The notes under the pieces were generated by a model. It was not told the DNA's origin and made no database searches. It saw only the letters and a list, made by a program, of their open reading frames with translations. Shown here piece by piece: positions 17,810 through 26,118 of a DNA stretch of 64,000 nucleotides. Both the position numbers and the translations under genes were made by a program. The stretch comes from Halomonas fontilapidosi (GTDB lineage: Bacteria > Pseudomonadota > Gammaproteobacteria > Pseudomonadales > Halomonadaceae), in contig NZ_JACHXQ010000007.1 of assembly GCF_014192285.1 (NCBI RefSeq), positions 141,809-205,808 on the forward strand, written 5' to 3'. Within the stretch, counting starts at the first letter, position 1, and each line of letters starts with the position of its first letter.

Positions 17810-17928
17810 GGGGTATTCGGCTTATGACGCAAAGCGCCAGTATACCGCCCCTGCCGTGGCTGTGAAGCGCGGGCCCGGGTACAATCGGCCTTTGTTTTCC
17901 TCCGAATTCTCCGACTCCAGGATGCCCC

Positions 17929-18885
17929 GTGGCTGAATCTCTCCCTGATGCGTCTTCCTCCACCCTGGTGCTGAGCGACGAGGCCCTCGCCGAGGGCCTG
18001 ATCACCCTGCGTGATTGCCTGCGCTGGGCCGCCAGCGAGTTCCACCTGGCGGGCCTGTTCTACGGTCATGGCACCGGTTCTGCCTGGGATGAGGCCGTGG
18101 CGCTGACGCTGGGCGCCCTGCACCTGCCCTGGAACGTCGACCCGGCGGTGCTCGAGGCGCGGCTACTGCCCATGGAGCGCGCCCGCATCGTGGCACTTGT
18201 GCGCGCCCGCATCGAGACGCGACGTCCGCTGCCCTACCTGCTGGGCGAGGCCTTCTTCGCCGGTTTCCCCTTCAGCGTCGACGAGCGGGTGCTGATTCCC
18301 CGCTCACCCATCGCCGAGCTGATCGAACATGGCTTCGCCGCCTGGTTCCCCGACGAGCCGCCAGCACGGGTGCTCGACCTCTGCGCCGGTTCGGGCTGCA
18401 TCGGCATTGCCACGGCACTGTATCTGCCCGGCTGCGAGGTCGACCTGGCCGACATCAGTGGCGAGGCCCTGGCCGTGGCCCGTGAGAATATCACCCGTCA
18501 CGATGTGGGCGAGCGGGTGCGTGCCGTCGAGTCCGACCTCTTCAATGGGCTTGCCGGCCAGCGTTATGACCTGATCGTCTGCAACCCGCCCTATGTAGAT
18601 ACTCGCGACCTGACCACCATGCCCGCCGAGTTTCGCCATGAGCCGTCTCTGGCGCTGGGCGCCGGCGCCGATGGCCTGGATATCGTGCGGCGCATCCTGC
18701 GCGAGGCCCGCGACTACCTCACCGATGAGGGCGTGCTGATTGTCGAGGTCGGCAACTCCGACCACCATCTGGAGGCTGCCTTCCCCGAGGTACCCTTCCT
18801 CTGGCTTGAATTCGAGCGCGGCGGACAGGGCGTGTTTGCCCTTGGTGCCGCTGAACTCGACGCCCATGCGGCGTCCTTCGCCTGA
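17929..18885 (+). CDS. prmB: Ribosomal protein uL3 N5-glutamine methyltransferase
   Basis: A 318-residue (E. coli 310) SAM-dependent enzyme that methylates a glutamine of ribosomal protein uL3. SAM motif [13 protein letters not shown]; the glutamine-methyltransferase signature CNPPYVD; and the preceding RSPIAELI element that separates PrmB/PrmC from other methyltransferases. Start is GTG 17929, with AGGA six bases upstream. The location directly before aroC matches E. coli and supports PrmB over the release-factor enzyme PrmC. Confidence 0.95.
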   Translation: MAESLPDASSSTLVLSDEALAEGLITLRDCLRWAASEFHLAGLFYGHGTGSAWDEAVALTLGALHLPWNVDPAVLEARLLPMERARIVALVRARIETRRPLPYLLGEAFFAGFPFSVDERVLIPRSPIAELIEHGFAAWFPDEPPARVLDLCAGSGCIGIATALYLPGCEVDLADISGEALAVARENITRHDVGERVRAVESDLFNGLAGQRYDLIVCNPPYVDTRDLTTMPAEFRHEPSLALGAGADGLDIVRRILREARDYLTDEGVLIVEVGNSDHHLEAAFPEVPFLWLEFERGGQGVFALGAAELDAHAASFA

Positions 18886-18915
18886 TTCCCATCCCCCGAC
18901 CCAGGAGGAGCGCCC

Positions 18916-20001
18916 ATGTCTGGCAACACCTTCGGCAAGCTGTTCACCGTTACTACCTTCGGCGAAAGCCATGGCCCCGCACTAGGCGCCATCGTCGATG
19001 GCTGCCCGCCGGGACTGTCGCTCAGTGAGGAAGATCTGCAGCACGACCTGGATCGCCGTCGCCCCGGCAGCTCCCGCCATACCACTCAGCGGCGCGAGGC
19101 CGATCGGGTGCGGATCCTCTCCGGCGTCTTCGAGGGGGTGACCACCGGCACGACCATCGGCCTGATGATCGAGAACACTGATCAGCGCTCCAAGGACTAC
19201 TCGAAGATCAAGGATCAGTTCCGCCCGGCCCATGCCGACTACAGCTACCACCACAAGTACGGCATCCGTGACTATCGCGGCGGGGGGCGCTCCAGTGCCC
19301 GCGAGACCGCCATGCGCGTGGCCGCCGGTGCCATCGCCAAGAAGTACCTTGCTGCCCGGGGGATTACCGTTCGAGGCTACATGAGCCAGCTCGGTCCGAT
19401 CGGCATCGATTTCAAGCAGTGGGAGGCGGTGGATGACAACCCCTTCTTCTGCCCCGACCCGGACCGCGTGCCGGAGCTCGAGGCCTACATGGACCAGCTG
19501 CGGCGCGACCAGGATTCGGTGGGGGCACGCATCAGCGTGGTGGCCGAGGGTGTGCCGCCGGGGCTGGGTGAGCCGGTGTTCGACCGCCTCGACGCCGAAC
19601 TGGCCCATGGGTTGATGAGCATCAATGCCGTCAAGGGCGTCGAGATTGGCGACGGCTTTGCCTGCGTGGCCAGCCGCGGCAGCGAGCATCGCGACGAGAT
19701 GACCCCGCAGGGCTTTCTTTCCAACCATGCCGGCGGCGTGCTTGGTGGCATCTCCAGCGGCCAGGCGATCATCGCCCACCTGGCGCTCAAGCCCACCTCC
19801 AGTATCACCACGCCGGGACGCGGGATCGACGTCCACGGTGAGCCGGTCGAGGTGGTCACCAAGGGACGCCATGATCCCTGTGTGGGTATCCGGGCCACCC
19901 CCATCGCCGAGGCGATGATGGCGCTGACGCTGATGGACCACCTGCTGCGTCACCGCGGCCAGAATGCCGACGTTCGGGTGTCGACTCCCCGGCTGCGCTG
20001 A
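18916..20001 (+). CDS. aroC: Chorismate synthase
   Basis: 361 residues, the standard length. It converts 5-enolpyruvylshikimate-3-phosphate to chorismate using reduced FMN, feeding trpE and pabB, both in this window. Signatures: [18 protein letters not shown] near the N-terminus with the catalytic His, [41 protein letters not shown], and [10 protein letters not shown] and the RHDPC segment near the end. The gene follows prmB by 30 bases with CCAGGAGGAGC upstream of ATG 18916; probably one operon. Confidence 0.98.
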   Translation: MSGNTFGKLFTVTTFGESHGPALGAIVDGCPPGLSLSEEDLQHDLDRRRPGSSRHTTQRREADRVRILSGVFEGVTTGTTIGLMIENTDQRSKDYSKIKDQFRPAHADYSYHHKYGIRDYRGGGRSSARETAMRVAAGAIAKKYLAARGITVRGYMSQLGPIGIDFKQWEAVDDNPFFCPDPDRVPELEAYMDQLRRDQDSVGARISVVAEGVPPGLGEPVFDRLDAELAHGLMSINAVKGVEIGDGFACVASRGSEHRDEMTPQGFLSNHAGGVLGGISSGQAIIAHLALKPTSSITTPGRGIDVHGEPVEVVTKGRHDPCVGIRATPIAEAMMALTLMDHLLRHRGQNADVRVSTPRLR

Positions 20002-20058
20002 ACCGCGCGCGCTGGAATGGCTGCTACACTTTCCCTGACCATCGACAAGAGTAACGCC

Positions 20059-20487
20059 ATGAAGATCAACGTCGAGTTTGACCTGACCCCCGAGGAGTTT
20101 CGCCAGGCGCTTGGCCTGCCCGACGTGGAGGCTTTTCAGAAGGACCTGCTCAACCGTATCTACAAGCAGATGGAGTCGGGTACGGAGGGGTACGACCCGA
20201 TGAGCCTGATGCAGCCTTTCCTGCAGCAGCCCGGTCTGTCGCAGAATCTCTCGCAGGGGTTGTCCAGTTTTGGCAACTATCAGCAGATGATGCTCGACAT
20301 GCTGACCAAGGCGGCCAGCTCCGTGGGAAGTGGCGGCGGAGCAGCGAGCAAGGCTCAGGAGAGCAAAGAGGAGGGGACCTCCAACTCGGGAACGTCATCT
20401 TCTGGTTCCGCTGACAAGTCTGGCTCCGGCGGCAGTTCCCGAAAGTCCACGGCGACGGCCCGTTCTCGCAGCAAGCGCGACAGCTGA
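20059..20487 (+). CDS. Small hypothetical protein beside the phasin gene (DUF6489-like)
   Basis: A 142-residue soluble protein. The N-terminus MKINVEFDLTPEEFRQALGLPDVEAFQKDLL looks like a folded domain; a Met/Gln-rich middle (LMQPFLQQPGLSQN, YQQMMLDMLTKA) resembles amphipathic helices; the last 50 residues are a Ser/Gly/Lys/Thr-rich disordered tail ending SRSKRDS. I recall similar proteins, annotated DUF6489, near phasins in halomonads, but cannot verify this. The adjacency to a phasin and phaC suggests a granule-associated or DNA-binding accessory. ATG 20059 has AAGAG upstream and starts the conserved part. Confidence 0.65.
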   Translation: MKINVEFDLTPEEFRQALGLPDVEAFQKDLLNRIYKQMESGTEGYDPMSLMQPFLQQPGLSQNLSQGLSSFGNYQQMMLDMLTKAASSVGSGGGAASKAQESKEEGTSNSGTSSSGSADKSGSGGSSRKSTATARSRSKRDS

Positions 20488-20578
20488 TCGCGGCAGGGCC
20501 CTGTGTCAACGGCCGTGTTCGACCTTCGCCGGGGGAAAGGGTAATACGTTTGCAATGGGAAAGGTGGCAGACTAGGCT

Positions 20579-20602
20579 TTGTGCAGTGCAACAAATTGTG
20601 CA
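20579..20602. promoter_or_regulatory. Inverted and direct TGCA elements upstream of the phasin gene
   Basis: TGCAGTGCA (20582-20590), an odd palindrome, is embedded between two direct copies of TTGTGCA (20579-20585, 20596-20602). PHA-responsive PhaR repressors recognise TGC-spacer-GCA type sites before phasin genes in other proteobacteria, so this is a candidate PhaR-like operator 28 bases before the phasin ATG. No phaR gene is in the window. Confidence 0.4.
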
Positions 20603-20629
20603 TCACCGATTCTCGAGGAGGGATTTGAC

Positions 20630-21067
20630 ATGCAGGACAAGATGACCGAGGCATTGAACGAGCAGACCCGTCAGTTCTTTGAGCCGATGCGCAAGCTCAA
20701 CTCCATGATGTTGAAGAACATGGAGAAGATGACGCAGTACCAGATGGAGTCCATGAAGCGCTACAGCCAGATGGGCACCGAGCGCATGCGGGACGCCAGC
20801 GAGGTTACCGATGCCGAGAGCATGCGTGACTTTGGCACTCGCCAGGCCGAGATGATGAACGAGCTCTCTAAGCAGATGCTCGAGGATGCCAAGGCGATGA
20901 GCGAGATGAGCCTGGAGTTCAAGGCCGAGCTCGAGAAGCTCTACGCCGAATCCGGCCAGCAGCTCGCCGAGCAGGCTGAAAAGGCCGGCCAGGCAGCCAA
21001 GGGCGAGGCAGCGAAGTCCGACGAGCCCGCCAAGGCGACCAGCCAGTCCACGTCGCGCAAGCGCTGA
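20630..21067 (+). CDS. phaP: Phasin family protein
   Basis: A 145-residue phasin coating polyhydroxyalkanoate granules. Almost wholly helical with a Met-rich amphipathic pattern (FEPMRKLNSMMLKNMEKMTQYQMESMKRYSQM), then DFGTRQAEMMNELSKQM, and an Ala/Lys/Glu-rich tail ending STSRKR, typical of phasin_2-type proteins. ATG 20630 follows GAGGAGGG by about seven bases; an upstream extension of the frame is unsupported. Placed immediately before phaC. A GC hairpin (21099-21120) separates the two, so phasin may be made in excess of the synthase. Confidence 0.88.
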   Translation: MQDKMTEALNEQTRQFFEPMRKLNSMMLKNMEKMTQYQMESMKRYSQMGTERMRDASEVTDAESMRDFGTRQAEMMNELSKQMLEDAKAMSEMSLEFKAELEKLYAESGQQLAEQAEKAGQAAKGEAAKSDEPAKATSQSTSRKR

Positions 21068-21098
21068 AATCACGTTATTCTCATTGCGCCTGTCCGGT

Positions 21099-21120
21099 GC
21101 CCGGTTCCCGGGGGCCGGGC
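21099..21120 (+). terminator. GC hairpin between phasin gene and phaC (attenuator or processing site)
   Basis: GCCCGG (21099-21104) pairs with CCGGGC (21115-21120) across a ten-base GC-rich loop. No T-run follows, so partial termination or transcript protection is more likely than full termination. Confidence 0.4.
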
Positions 21121-21195
21121 AGTGCTGTTGTTGGCCATGCCCTGGCCGGCGCAAGGTGGCGTGGCAGTTGCCGGATCCAACCCTGGCTCGGTGCC

Positions 21196-21230
21196 GATGT
21201 CCGGCCGTCAGGATGTCCGGCCGTCAGGAT
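21196..21230 (+). repeat. Tandem 16-bp duplication just upstream of phaC
   Basis: GATGTCCGGCCGTCAG occurs twice without spacing (21196-21211, 21212-21227), followed by GAT of a third unit. Each unit holds the palindrome CGGCCG. It ends 16 bases before the phaC ATG, next to the ribosome-binding site AGGAGGGG. Confidence 0.85.
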
Positions 21231-21245
21231 TAATAGGAGGGGTCA

Positions 21246-23087
21246 ATGCAGTCAGGGGTGCAAGCACCGACACAGGTCGAGCTCGAGGCGTGGAACGCCC
21301 AGCTGGCCGCCATCAGCGAGGAATACAAGGCCTTGATGCAGGATCTGCTGGAGCGCATGGTGCCCAGCGATGCTGCGGAATCGGTCTATGACGACATGCA
21401 CCGGAGCTTCCAGGCCGGTGCCCAGTCGCTGATGCAGAACCCGCCTCTGCTGTGGCAGACCCAGTCGCGGCTGCTTCAGGACCAGTTCCAGCTTTGGCAG
21501 CAATCCCTGCGCAGCGCCGCCGGTGAGGACGTCGAGCCGTTGATCACCCCGCACAAGGGAGATCGCCGTTTCAAGGACGATGCCTGGCGCGATGACCCCT
21601 ACTACCTGGCGATCATGCAGCAGTACCTGCTGTTCTCGCGCATGGTGGAAGAGCTGATCGAGAACCTCGAGGGCCTTTCGGAGGACCAGAAGCGAAACCT
21701 GGGCTTCTACGCGCGCCAGCTGGTCAATGCCATGGCACCGAGCAACTTTGTCACCACCAACCCCGAGGTGATGCGCAAGACCATGGAAACCCGCGGTCAG
21801 AATCTGGTCGAGGGGCTGGCGCGTTTGCGCGAGGACCTGGCCAACTCCGCCGAGGGCCTCAATGTCACCATGACCGATCGCAGCGCCTTCGAGATCGGCG
21901 ATAACATCGCCGTGACCCCGGGAGCGGTGGTCTACGAGAATGAGCTGATCCAGCTGATCCAGTACACGCCGGCCACCGAAGAGGTCTACAAGACGCCGCT
22001 GCTGGTGGTGCCCCCCTGGATCAACAAGTACTACATTCTCGACCTGCGCAAGGACAACTCCCTGGTGCGTTGGCTGGTCGAGCAGGGGCATACCGTCTTC
22101 CTGATCTCCTGGCGCAACCCTGGCCCCGAGCAGCGTGACCTGACCTGGGCCGACTACATGCAGATGGGCCCCATTGCGGCCATGGAGGCCATCGAGCAGG
22201 CGACCGGCGAGAAGTCGGTCAACCTGATGAGCTACTGCATCGGCGGGACCCTGGCCGCCTCGACCATGGCCTACCTGACCAGCACCCGGCGCGGGCGCAA
22301 GGTCAAGTCGGTGACCTACATGGCCACCCTGCAGGACTTCCGTGACCCCGGCGAGATCGGCGTCTTCCTCTCGGAGCCGGTGCTCGAGGGGATCGAGGCC
22401 AAGCTCGAACGTGACGGCTATCTCGACGGCCGCGTCATGGCCTACTCCTTCAACCTGTTGCGCGAGAACGACCTCTTCTGGTCCTTCTACATCAACAACT
22501 ACCTGAAGGCCAATGCGCCGGCGCCCTTCGACCTGCTCTACTGGAACACCGACGGTACCAACCTGCCGGCCGGGACTCACGCCTGGTACCTGCGGCACAT
22601 GTACATGGAAAACCGTCTGGTCCAGCCAGGTGGCATCGAGCTCGACGGGGTCAAGATCGACCTGCGCAAGATCTCCACGCCTAGCTACTTCATCTCCACG
22701 CGCGAGGACCACATCGCCAAGTGGAACAGCACCTACTACGGCGCGCTCCTGCCCAAGGGTCCCGTGAAGTTCGTGCTGGGTGGTTCCGGCCATATCGCCG
22801 GCATCGTCAACCCGCCGAGCAAGAACAAGTACGGTTTCTGGACCAATGACGCACTTCCCGATACTGCTGATGAGTGGCTGGAGGGTGCCGAGCCCCATGA
22901 GGGTTCCTGGTGGCCGCACTGGCAGCAGTGGATTACCGAGAACGGCTATGTGGACACCGAGAAGCTGGTGCCGGCGCGACAGCCGGGGGATGGCGAACTC
23001 GATATCCTCGAGCCGGCGCCGGGTCGCTATGTGCGCATGACCATTCCCGAGGTGCTGGGCGAAGCCCCGGCTTCGCCGGACGCTTGA
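21246..23087 (+). CDS. phaC: Class I poly(3-hydroxyalkanoate) synthase
   Basis: A 613-residue polymerase linking (R)-3-hydroxyacyl-CoA units at PHA granules; class I length, and no phaE or phaR subunit adjoins. The lipase box reads SYCIGG with Cys331 as nucleophile; the usual first residue is Gly, here Ser. Asp488 (STREDHI) and His516 (GGSGHIAG) complete the triad, and Trp287-Arg290 in FLISWRNPG is typical. The N-terminal 200 residues form the variable granule/phasin-interaction domain. AGGAGGGG precedes ATG 21246. phaA and phaB are not present, so monomer supply is encoded elsewhere. Confidence 0.96.
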   Translation: MQSGVQAPTQVELEAWNAQLAAISEEYKALMQDLLERMVPSDAAESVYDDMHRSFQAGAQSLMQNPPLLWQTQSRLLQDQFQLWQQSLRSAAGEDVEPLITPHKGDRRFKDDAWRDDPYYLAIMQQYLLFSRMVEELIENLEGLSEDQKRNLGFYARQLVNAMAPSNFVTTNPEVMRKTMETRGQNLVEGLARLREDLANSAEGLNVTMTDRSAFEIGDNIAVTPGAVVYENELIQLIQYTPATEEVYKTPLLVVPPWINKYYILDLRKDNSLVRWLVEQGHTVFLISWRNPGPEQRDLTWADYMQMGPIAAMEAIEQATGEKSVNLMSYCIGGTLAASTMAYLTSTRRGRKVKSVTYMATLQDFRDPGEIGVFLSEPVLEGIEAKLERDGYLDGRVMAYSFNLLRENDLFWSFYINNYLKANAPAPFDLLYWNTDGTNLPAGTHAWYLRHMYMENRLVQPGGIELDGVKIDLRKISTPSYFISTREDHIAKWNSTYYGALLPKGPVKFVLGGSGHIAGIVNPPSKNKYGFWTNDALPDTADEWLEGAEPHEGSWWPHWQQWITENGYVDTEKLVPARQPGDGELDILEPAPGRYVRMTIPEVLGEAPASPDA

Positions 23088-23113
23088 AGCGATAAGCTGT
23101 AAACCGTAAGAAG

Positions 23114-23146
23114 AACGCCCCCGTCGTCATCCCGGCGGGGGCGTTT
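23114..23146 (+). terminator. Terminator after phaC
   Basis: AACGCCCCCG (23114-23123) pairs perfectly with CGGGGGCGTT (23136-23145), 10 bp, loop of 12, ending in a short T-run. The AA/TT ends make it potentially bidirectional for convergent phaC and lnt. Confidence 0.78.
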
Positions 23147-23174
23147 GCGTAGACAGTTTTCGGTTTACGCTGGC

Positions 23175-23241
23175 TTCGAGGTTCGAGGTTCGAGGTTCGA
23201 GGTTCGAGGTTCGAGGTTCGAGGTTCGAGGTTCGAGGTTCG
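23175..23241. repeat. Heptanucleotide tandem repeat (TTCGAGG), about 9.6 copies
   Basis: TTCGAGG repeats exactly nine times from 23175 to 23237, then TTCG. It occupies the convergent gap between the phaC terminator and the lnt stop codon (23245-23247). Because seven is not a multiple of three, copy-number change would shift frame if it lay in a gene; here it is intergenic. The frame through it is open but repeats the same few residues and is not counted as a gene. Confidence 0.95.
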
Positions 23242-23244
23242 CGC

Positions 23245-24720
23245 TTACGTCTCTCGCCGCAGGTGCAGCCCTGGCACCACCAGCAGGGCGGCCAGCAGCC
23301 AGCTCGGCCAACTGCCGGTGCGGGTAAAGGGCGTCAGGCCTTTCATGGGTGTGATCTCCCCGGTGAGAACCGTGGTCTCGAATTGCGGTGCCCGGGCAGT
23401 GATCCTGCCCCGGGGGTCAATGAGGGCGGTGACGCCATTGCTGGTGGCGCGCACCACCGGACGTCCGTTCTCCAGGGCGCGCAGCCGGGCCATCTGCAGG
23501 TGCTGCAGCGGCCCGATGGAGGCACCGAACCAGGTGTCGTTGGAGACCGTGAGCAGCGCATCGGCCTCGCGGGCGCGTGATGCCACCAGGTCGGCATAGA
23601 TGATTTCGTAGCAGATGGCGTTACCGAGCACCAGTTCACCGGCGCGGATCGGTGACTGATTCGCGGGTCCCGGCGTCATGGTCGGCGCCGGCAGGTCGAA
23701 GAAGGCGATGGCCCCACGCAATAGGCTTTCCAGCGGCAGGTACTCGCCGAAGGGCACCAGATGGGCCTTGCGATATTCGCCGTTGACGTCGCCTCGGCCA
23801 ACGACGCTATTGAAGTAGAGGCCGCTGTCATCACGCTGCAGGATGCCGGTGAGCAGTTCGGTGCCCGCCGGCAGGCTGGCCCGGGCGCGGTCGAGGTAGG
23901 GGGCGGCCTGGTCCTCGAACATGGGCAGGGCCGCCTCGGGCCAGACCACCAGGTCGACCTCCGCCTCCAGCGTGCGCGTCATCGAGAGGTAGGTGTCGAC
24001 CGCGCGTCGCTGGCCCTCCGGGGTCCACTTGATCAGCTGAGGCAAGTTGCCCTGCAGCAGGGCGACACGCACCGGTTCGCCGGCGGGCAGGGTCCACTGG
24101 GCAGGCAGTAGCTGCGGTACCAGCCACAGCAGGGCGATGGGTGCGGCGGCCCACCAGCGACGGCGCAGGAGCTCGACGCCCAGGCTGCCCGTCAGGGCGG
24201 TGATCAGGCTCAGCAGATAGACGCCGCCTACCGGCGCCCAGGGGGCGAGGGGGGAGTCGATCTGGGCGGTGCCCAGCAGTAGCCAGGGGAAGCCGGTGAA
24301 CAGCCAGGTGCGTAGCCACTCGCCCAGTACCCAGGCGCCCGCAAAGCTCAGCGCCGCCAGATGCGATCCGCACAGCCGCCGATAGAGCCATAGCGTGGCA
24401 GCGAAGAAGAGTGCCAGGCCGGCAACGAACAGCGCCGTCAGAAACAGTGCCAGGGGGACGCCGGTATAGCCGTAGTCGTGGATCGAGACGTAGACCCACG
24501 AGGCCCCCGAGCCGAACAGTCCCAGCCCGTAGCACCAGCCGCGCAGTGCCGCCTGGGCGGGTGTCAGCGCAGGCAATCCGACATAGACGAGACCGGCAGC
24601 CACCGGGCCCAGCCACCAGAGCGAGAAAGGCGCGGCGCTGAGGGTGGTCAGGCCGCCGGCAAGCAGGGCGGCCAGGCAGCCCAGCGTCGCGGTCAGCCGG
24701 GCGTCAGCCATGGTGTCCAT
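23245..24720 (-). CDS. lnt: Apolipoprotein N-acyltransferase
   Basis: A 491-residue inner-membrane enzyme (E. coli 512) adding the third acyl chain to lipoproteins. About six N-terminal membrane helices (to about 205) precede a periplasmic nitrilase-like domain and a final helix. The catalytic triad is visible: Glu262 (VVWPEAALP), Lys318 (RKAHLVPFGEYLP) and Cys370 (GNAICYEIIY). It lies 19 bases after corC in the miaB-phoH-ybeY-corC-lnt order known from E. coli. ATG 24711 is an alternative start. A (TTCGAGG)n array begins just beyond its stop. Confidence 0.96.
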   Translation of the reverse strand: MDTMADARLTATLGCLAALLAGGLTTLSAAPFSLWWLGPVAAGLVYVGLPALTPAQAALRGWCYGLGLFGSGASWVYVSIHDYGYTGVPLALFLTALFVAGLALFFAATLWLYRRLCGSHLAALSFAGAWVLGEWLRTWLFTGFPWLLLGTAQIDSPLAPWAPVGGVYLLSLITALTGSLGVELLRRRWWAAAPIALLWLVPQLLPAQWTLPAGEPVRVALLQGNLPQLIKWTPEGQRRAVDTYLSMTRTLEAEVDLVVWPEAALPMFEDQAAPYLDRARASLPAGTELLTGILQRDDSGLYFNSVVGRGDVNGEYRKAHLVPFGEYLPLESLLRGAIAFFDLPAPTMTPGPANQSPIRAGELVLGNAICYEIIYADLVASRAREADALLTVSNDTWFGASIGPLQHLQMARLRALENGRPVVRATSNGVTALIDPRGRITARAPQFETTVLTGEITPMKGLTPFTRTGSWPSWLLAALLVVPGLHLRRET

Positions 24721-24739
24721 CCGTGGTCATGGGGCCGCG

Positions 24740-25609
24740 TCACTCCTCGCTAGTCTCCTCGCAGGGTTCGGCTTCGAGCAGGCGGATGCGACGGTTGTCG
24801 GCATTGAGCACCGTGAAGCGCCAGCCGCCGATCTCGGTGTGCTCGCCGCGGCCCGGCAAGTGGCCGAAGCGCTGCATCACCAGGCCACCGAGAGTATCGA
24901 ACTCGTCGTCCGAGAAGCGGGTGCCGAAGCGGTCGTTGAAGTCCTCGATGGTGGTCAGGGCGCGAATCGCATAGCGCTCGTCGCCCAGTTCGCGGATATC
25001 GATCTCTTCGTCGATATCGTGCTCGTCCTCGATCTCGCCGACGATCTCCTCGAGGATATCCTCGATGGTGACGATGCCTGCCGTGCCACCGTATTCGTCC
25101 ACCACCACCGCCATGTGGTTATGGGTGTCCTGAAACTCCTTCAGCAGGCTGTTCAGACGCTTGGATTCCGGCACGAACATCACCGGGCGCAGAACTTCGT
25201 CGAGTTGGAAGGGCGCGCCATTCCCCTGATCGGCACGTAGCAGCGGCAGCAGGTCCTTGGCCAGCAGGATACCCTTGACCTCGTCGAGGTTCTCGCCGAT
25301 CACCGGATAGCGGGAGTGACCGGTCTCCAGTATCACCGGCAAGTATTCCTCGAGTGGCTGGTCGAGGGCGATGGCGGTGATCTGGGAACGCGGGATGAGG
25401 ACCTCGCGTACCTGCTGATCACTGATGTTGAGGGCGCCCTCGATGATCATCATGGCGTCCTGGTCGAGCTTGAGACGGGAGCCTGCCTGACGCAGGAACT
25501 CCAGCAGTTCGTCGCGGGAACTGGGTTCATCGCTGTCGCTGGACAGGGCGCTGAACAGCTTGTCGAGCCAGGACTTGCTGGCCTGGCTGCTCGATCGGTC
25601 TTCGCTCAT
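24740..25609 (-). CDS. corC: HlyC/CorC family protein with two CBS domains
   Basis: 289 residues (E. coli CorC 292), lacking the membrane domain of longer CNNM proteins. Tandem CBS domains at about 70-185 ([77 protein letters not shown]) are followed by a C-terminal CorC/HlyC domain ([18 protein letters not shown]). In Salmonella CorC is linked to magnesium/cobalt efflux; work on E. coli YbeX also points to ribosome metabolism. The ATG overlaps the ybeY stop by four bases. Confidence 0.94.
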   Translation of the reverse strand: MSEDRSSSQASKSWLDKLFSALSSDSDEPSSRDELLEFLRQAGSRLKLDQDAMMIIEGALNISDQQVREVLIPRSQITAIALDQPLEEYLPVILETGHSRYPVIGENLDEVKGILLAKDLLPLLRADQGNGAPFQLDEVLRPVMFVPESKRLNSLLKEFQDTHNHMAVVVDEYGGTAGIVTIEDILEEIVGEIEDEHDIDEEIDIRELGDERYAIRALTTIEDFNDRFGTRFSDDEFDTLGGLVMQRFGHLPGRGEHTEIGGWRFTVLNADNRRIRLLEAEPCEETSEE

Positions 25610-26118
25610 GCGTCGGCTCTCTCGTCCTCGGTATCGGAATCACGGTATGCCGGACTGGGGGGGAGATACGGATCGTCGATGCCCAGGCCTGCCAGGATGT
25701 CACGCTCGAGGGCCTCCATGGCCTCGGCCTCGCTCTCCTCCAGGTGGTCATGGCCCAGCAGGTGGAGCGTGCCGTGCACCACCATGTGAGCGTAGTGAGC
25801 GCGCAGCGATTTTGCCTGTTCGGCAGCTTCGCGAGTCACCACCGGGTGGCAGACGACCAGGTCGCCGAGTAACGCTAGATCGATGCCGGGTGGGCTCTCG
25901 AAGGGAAAGGAGAGCACGTTGGTGGGCCTGTCCCTGCCGCGATAGTCGCGATTGAGGGCCTGGCTTTCGGCGTCATCGACGAAGCGGATGGTCAGCTCCT
26001 GGCGCGTTTCATTGGCGTGGTGCGACAGCACGGCGGCCACCCAGGTCTCCAGATCGGCCTGAGTGGGCAGGTCGTGAGCCTCGAGCGCAACCTGGCGGTC
26101 GATGAGAGGAGAGCTCAT
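25606..26118 (-). CDS. ybeY: Endoribonuclease / rRNA maturation factor YbeY
   Basis: 170 residues (E. coli 155). The zinc motif H3xH5xH is complete: HGTLHLLGHDH with His115, His119 and His125. The upstream NRDYRGRDRPTNVLSFPFE segment is the other strong family signature. YbeY acts in 16S rRNA 3'-end maturation and ribosome quality control. It overlaps phoH at its start (26115-26118) and corC at its end by four bases each, showing tight translational coupling. The tail after residue 150 ([22 protein letters not shown]) is acidic and beyond the conserved domain. Confidence 0.95.
   Translation of the reverse strand: MSSPLIDRQVALEAHDLPTQADLETWVAAVLSHHANETRQELTIRFVDDAESQALNRDYRGRDRPTNVLSFPFESPPGIDLALLGDLVVCHPVVTREAAEQAKSLRAHYAHMVVHGTLHLLGHDHLEESEAEAMEALERDILAGLGIDDPYLPPSPAYRDSDTEDERADA

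Noticed and set aside
23175..23241. CRISPR array
   Set aside because: The unit is seven bases with no spacers and no cas genes nearby.
23175..23241. tRNA fragment, because GGTTCGA matches the T-arm
   Set aside because: No acceptor stem, D-arm or anticodon arm around it; the match is a by-product of the tandem unit.
23145..23327. Short plus-strand ORF through the heptamer array encoding a repeating FEVRGSR peptide
   Set aside because: It arises because 7-bp units read through three frames without a stop; no RBS and it overlaps lnt.
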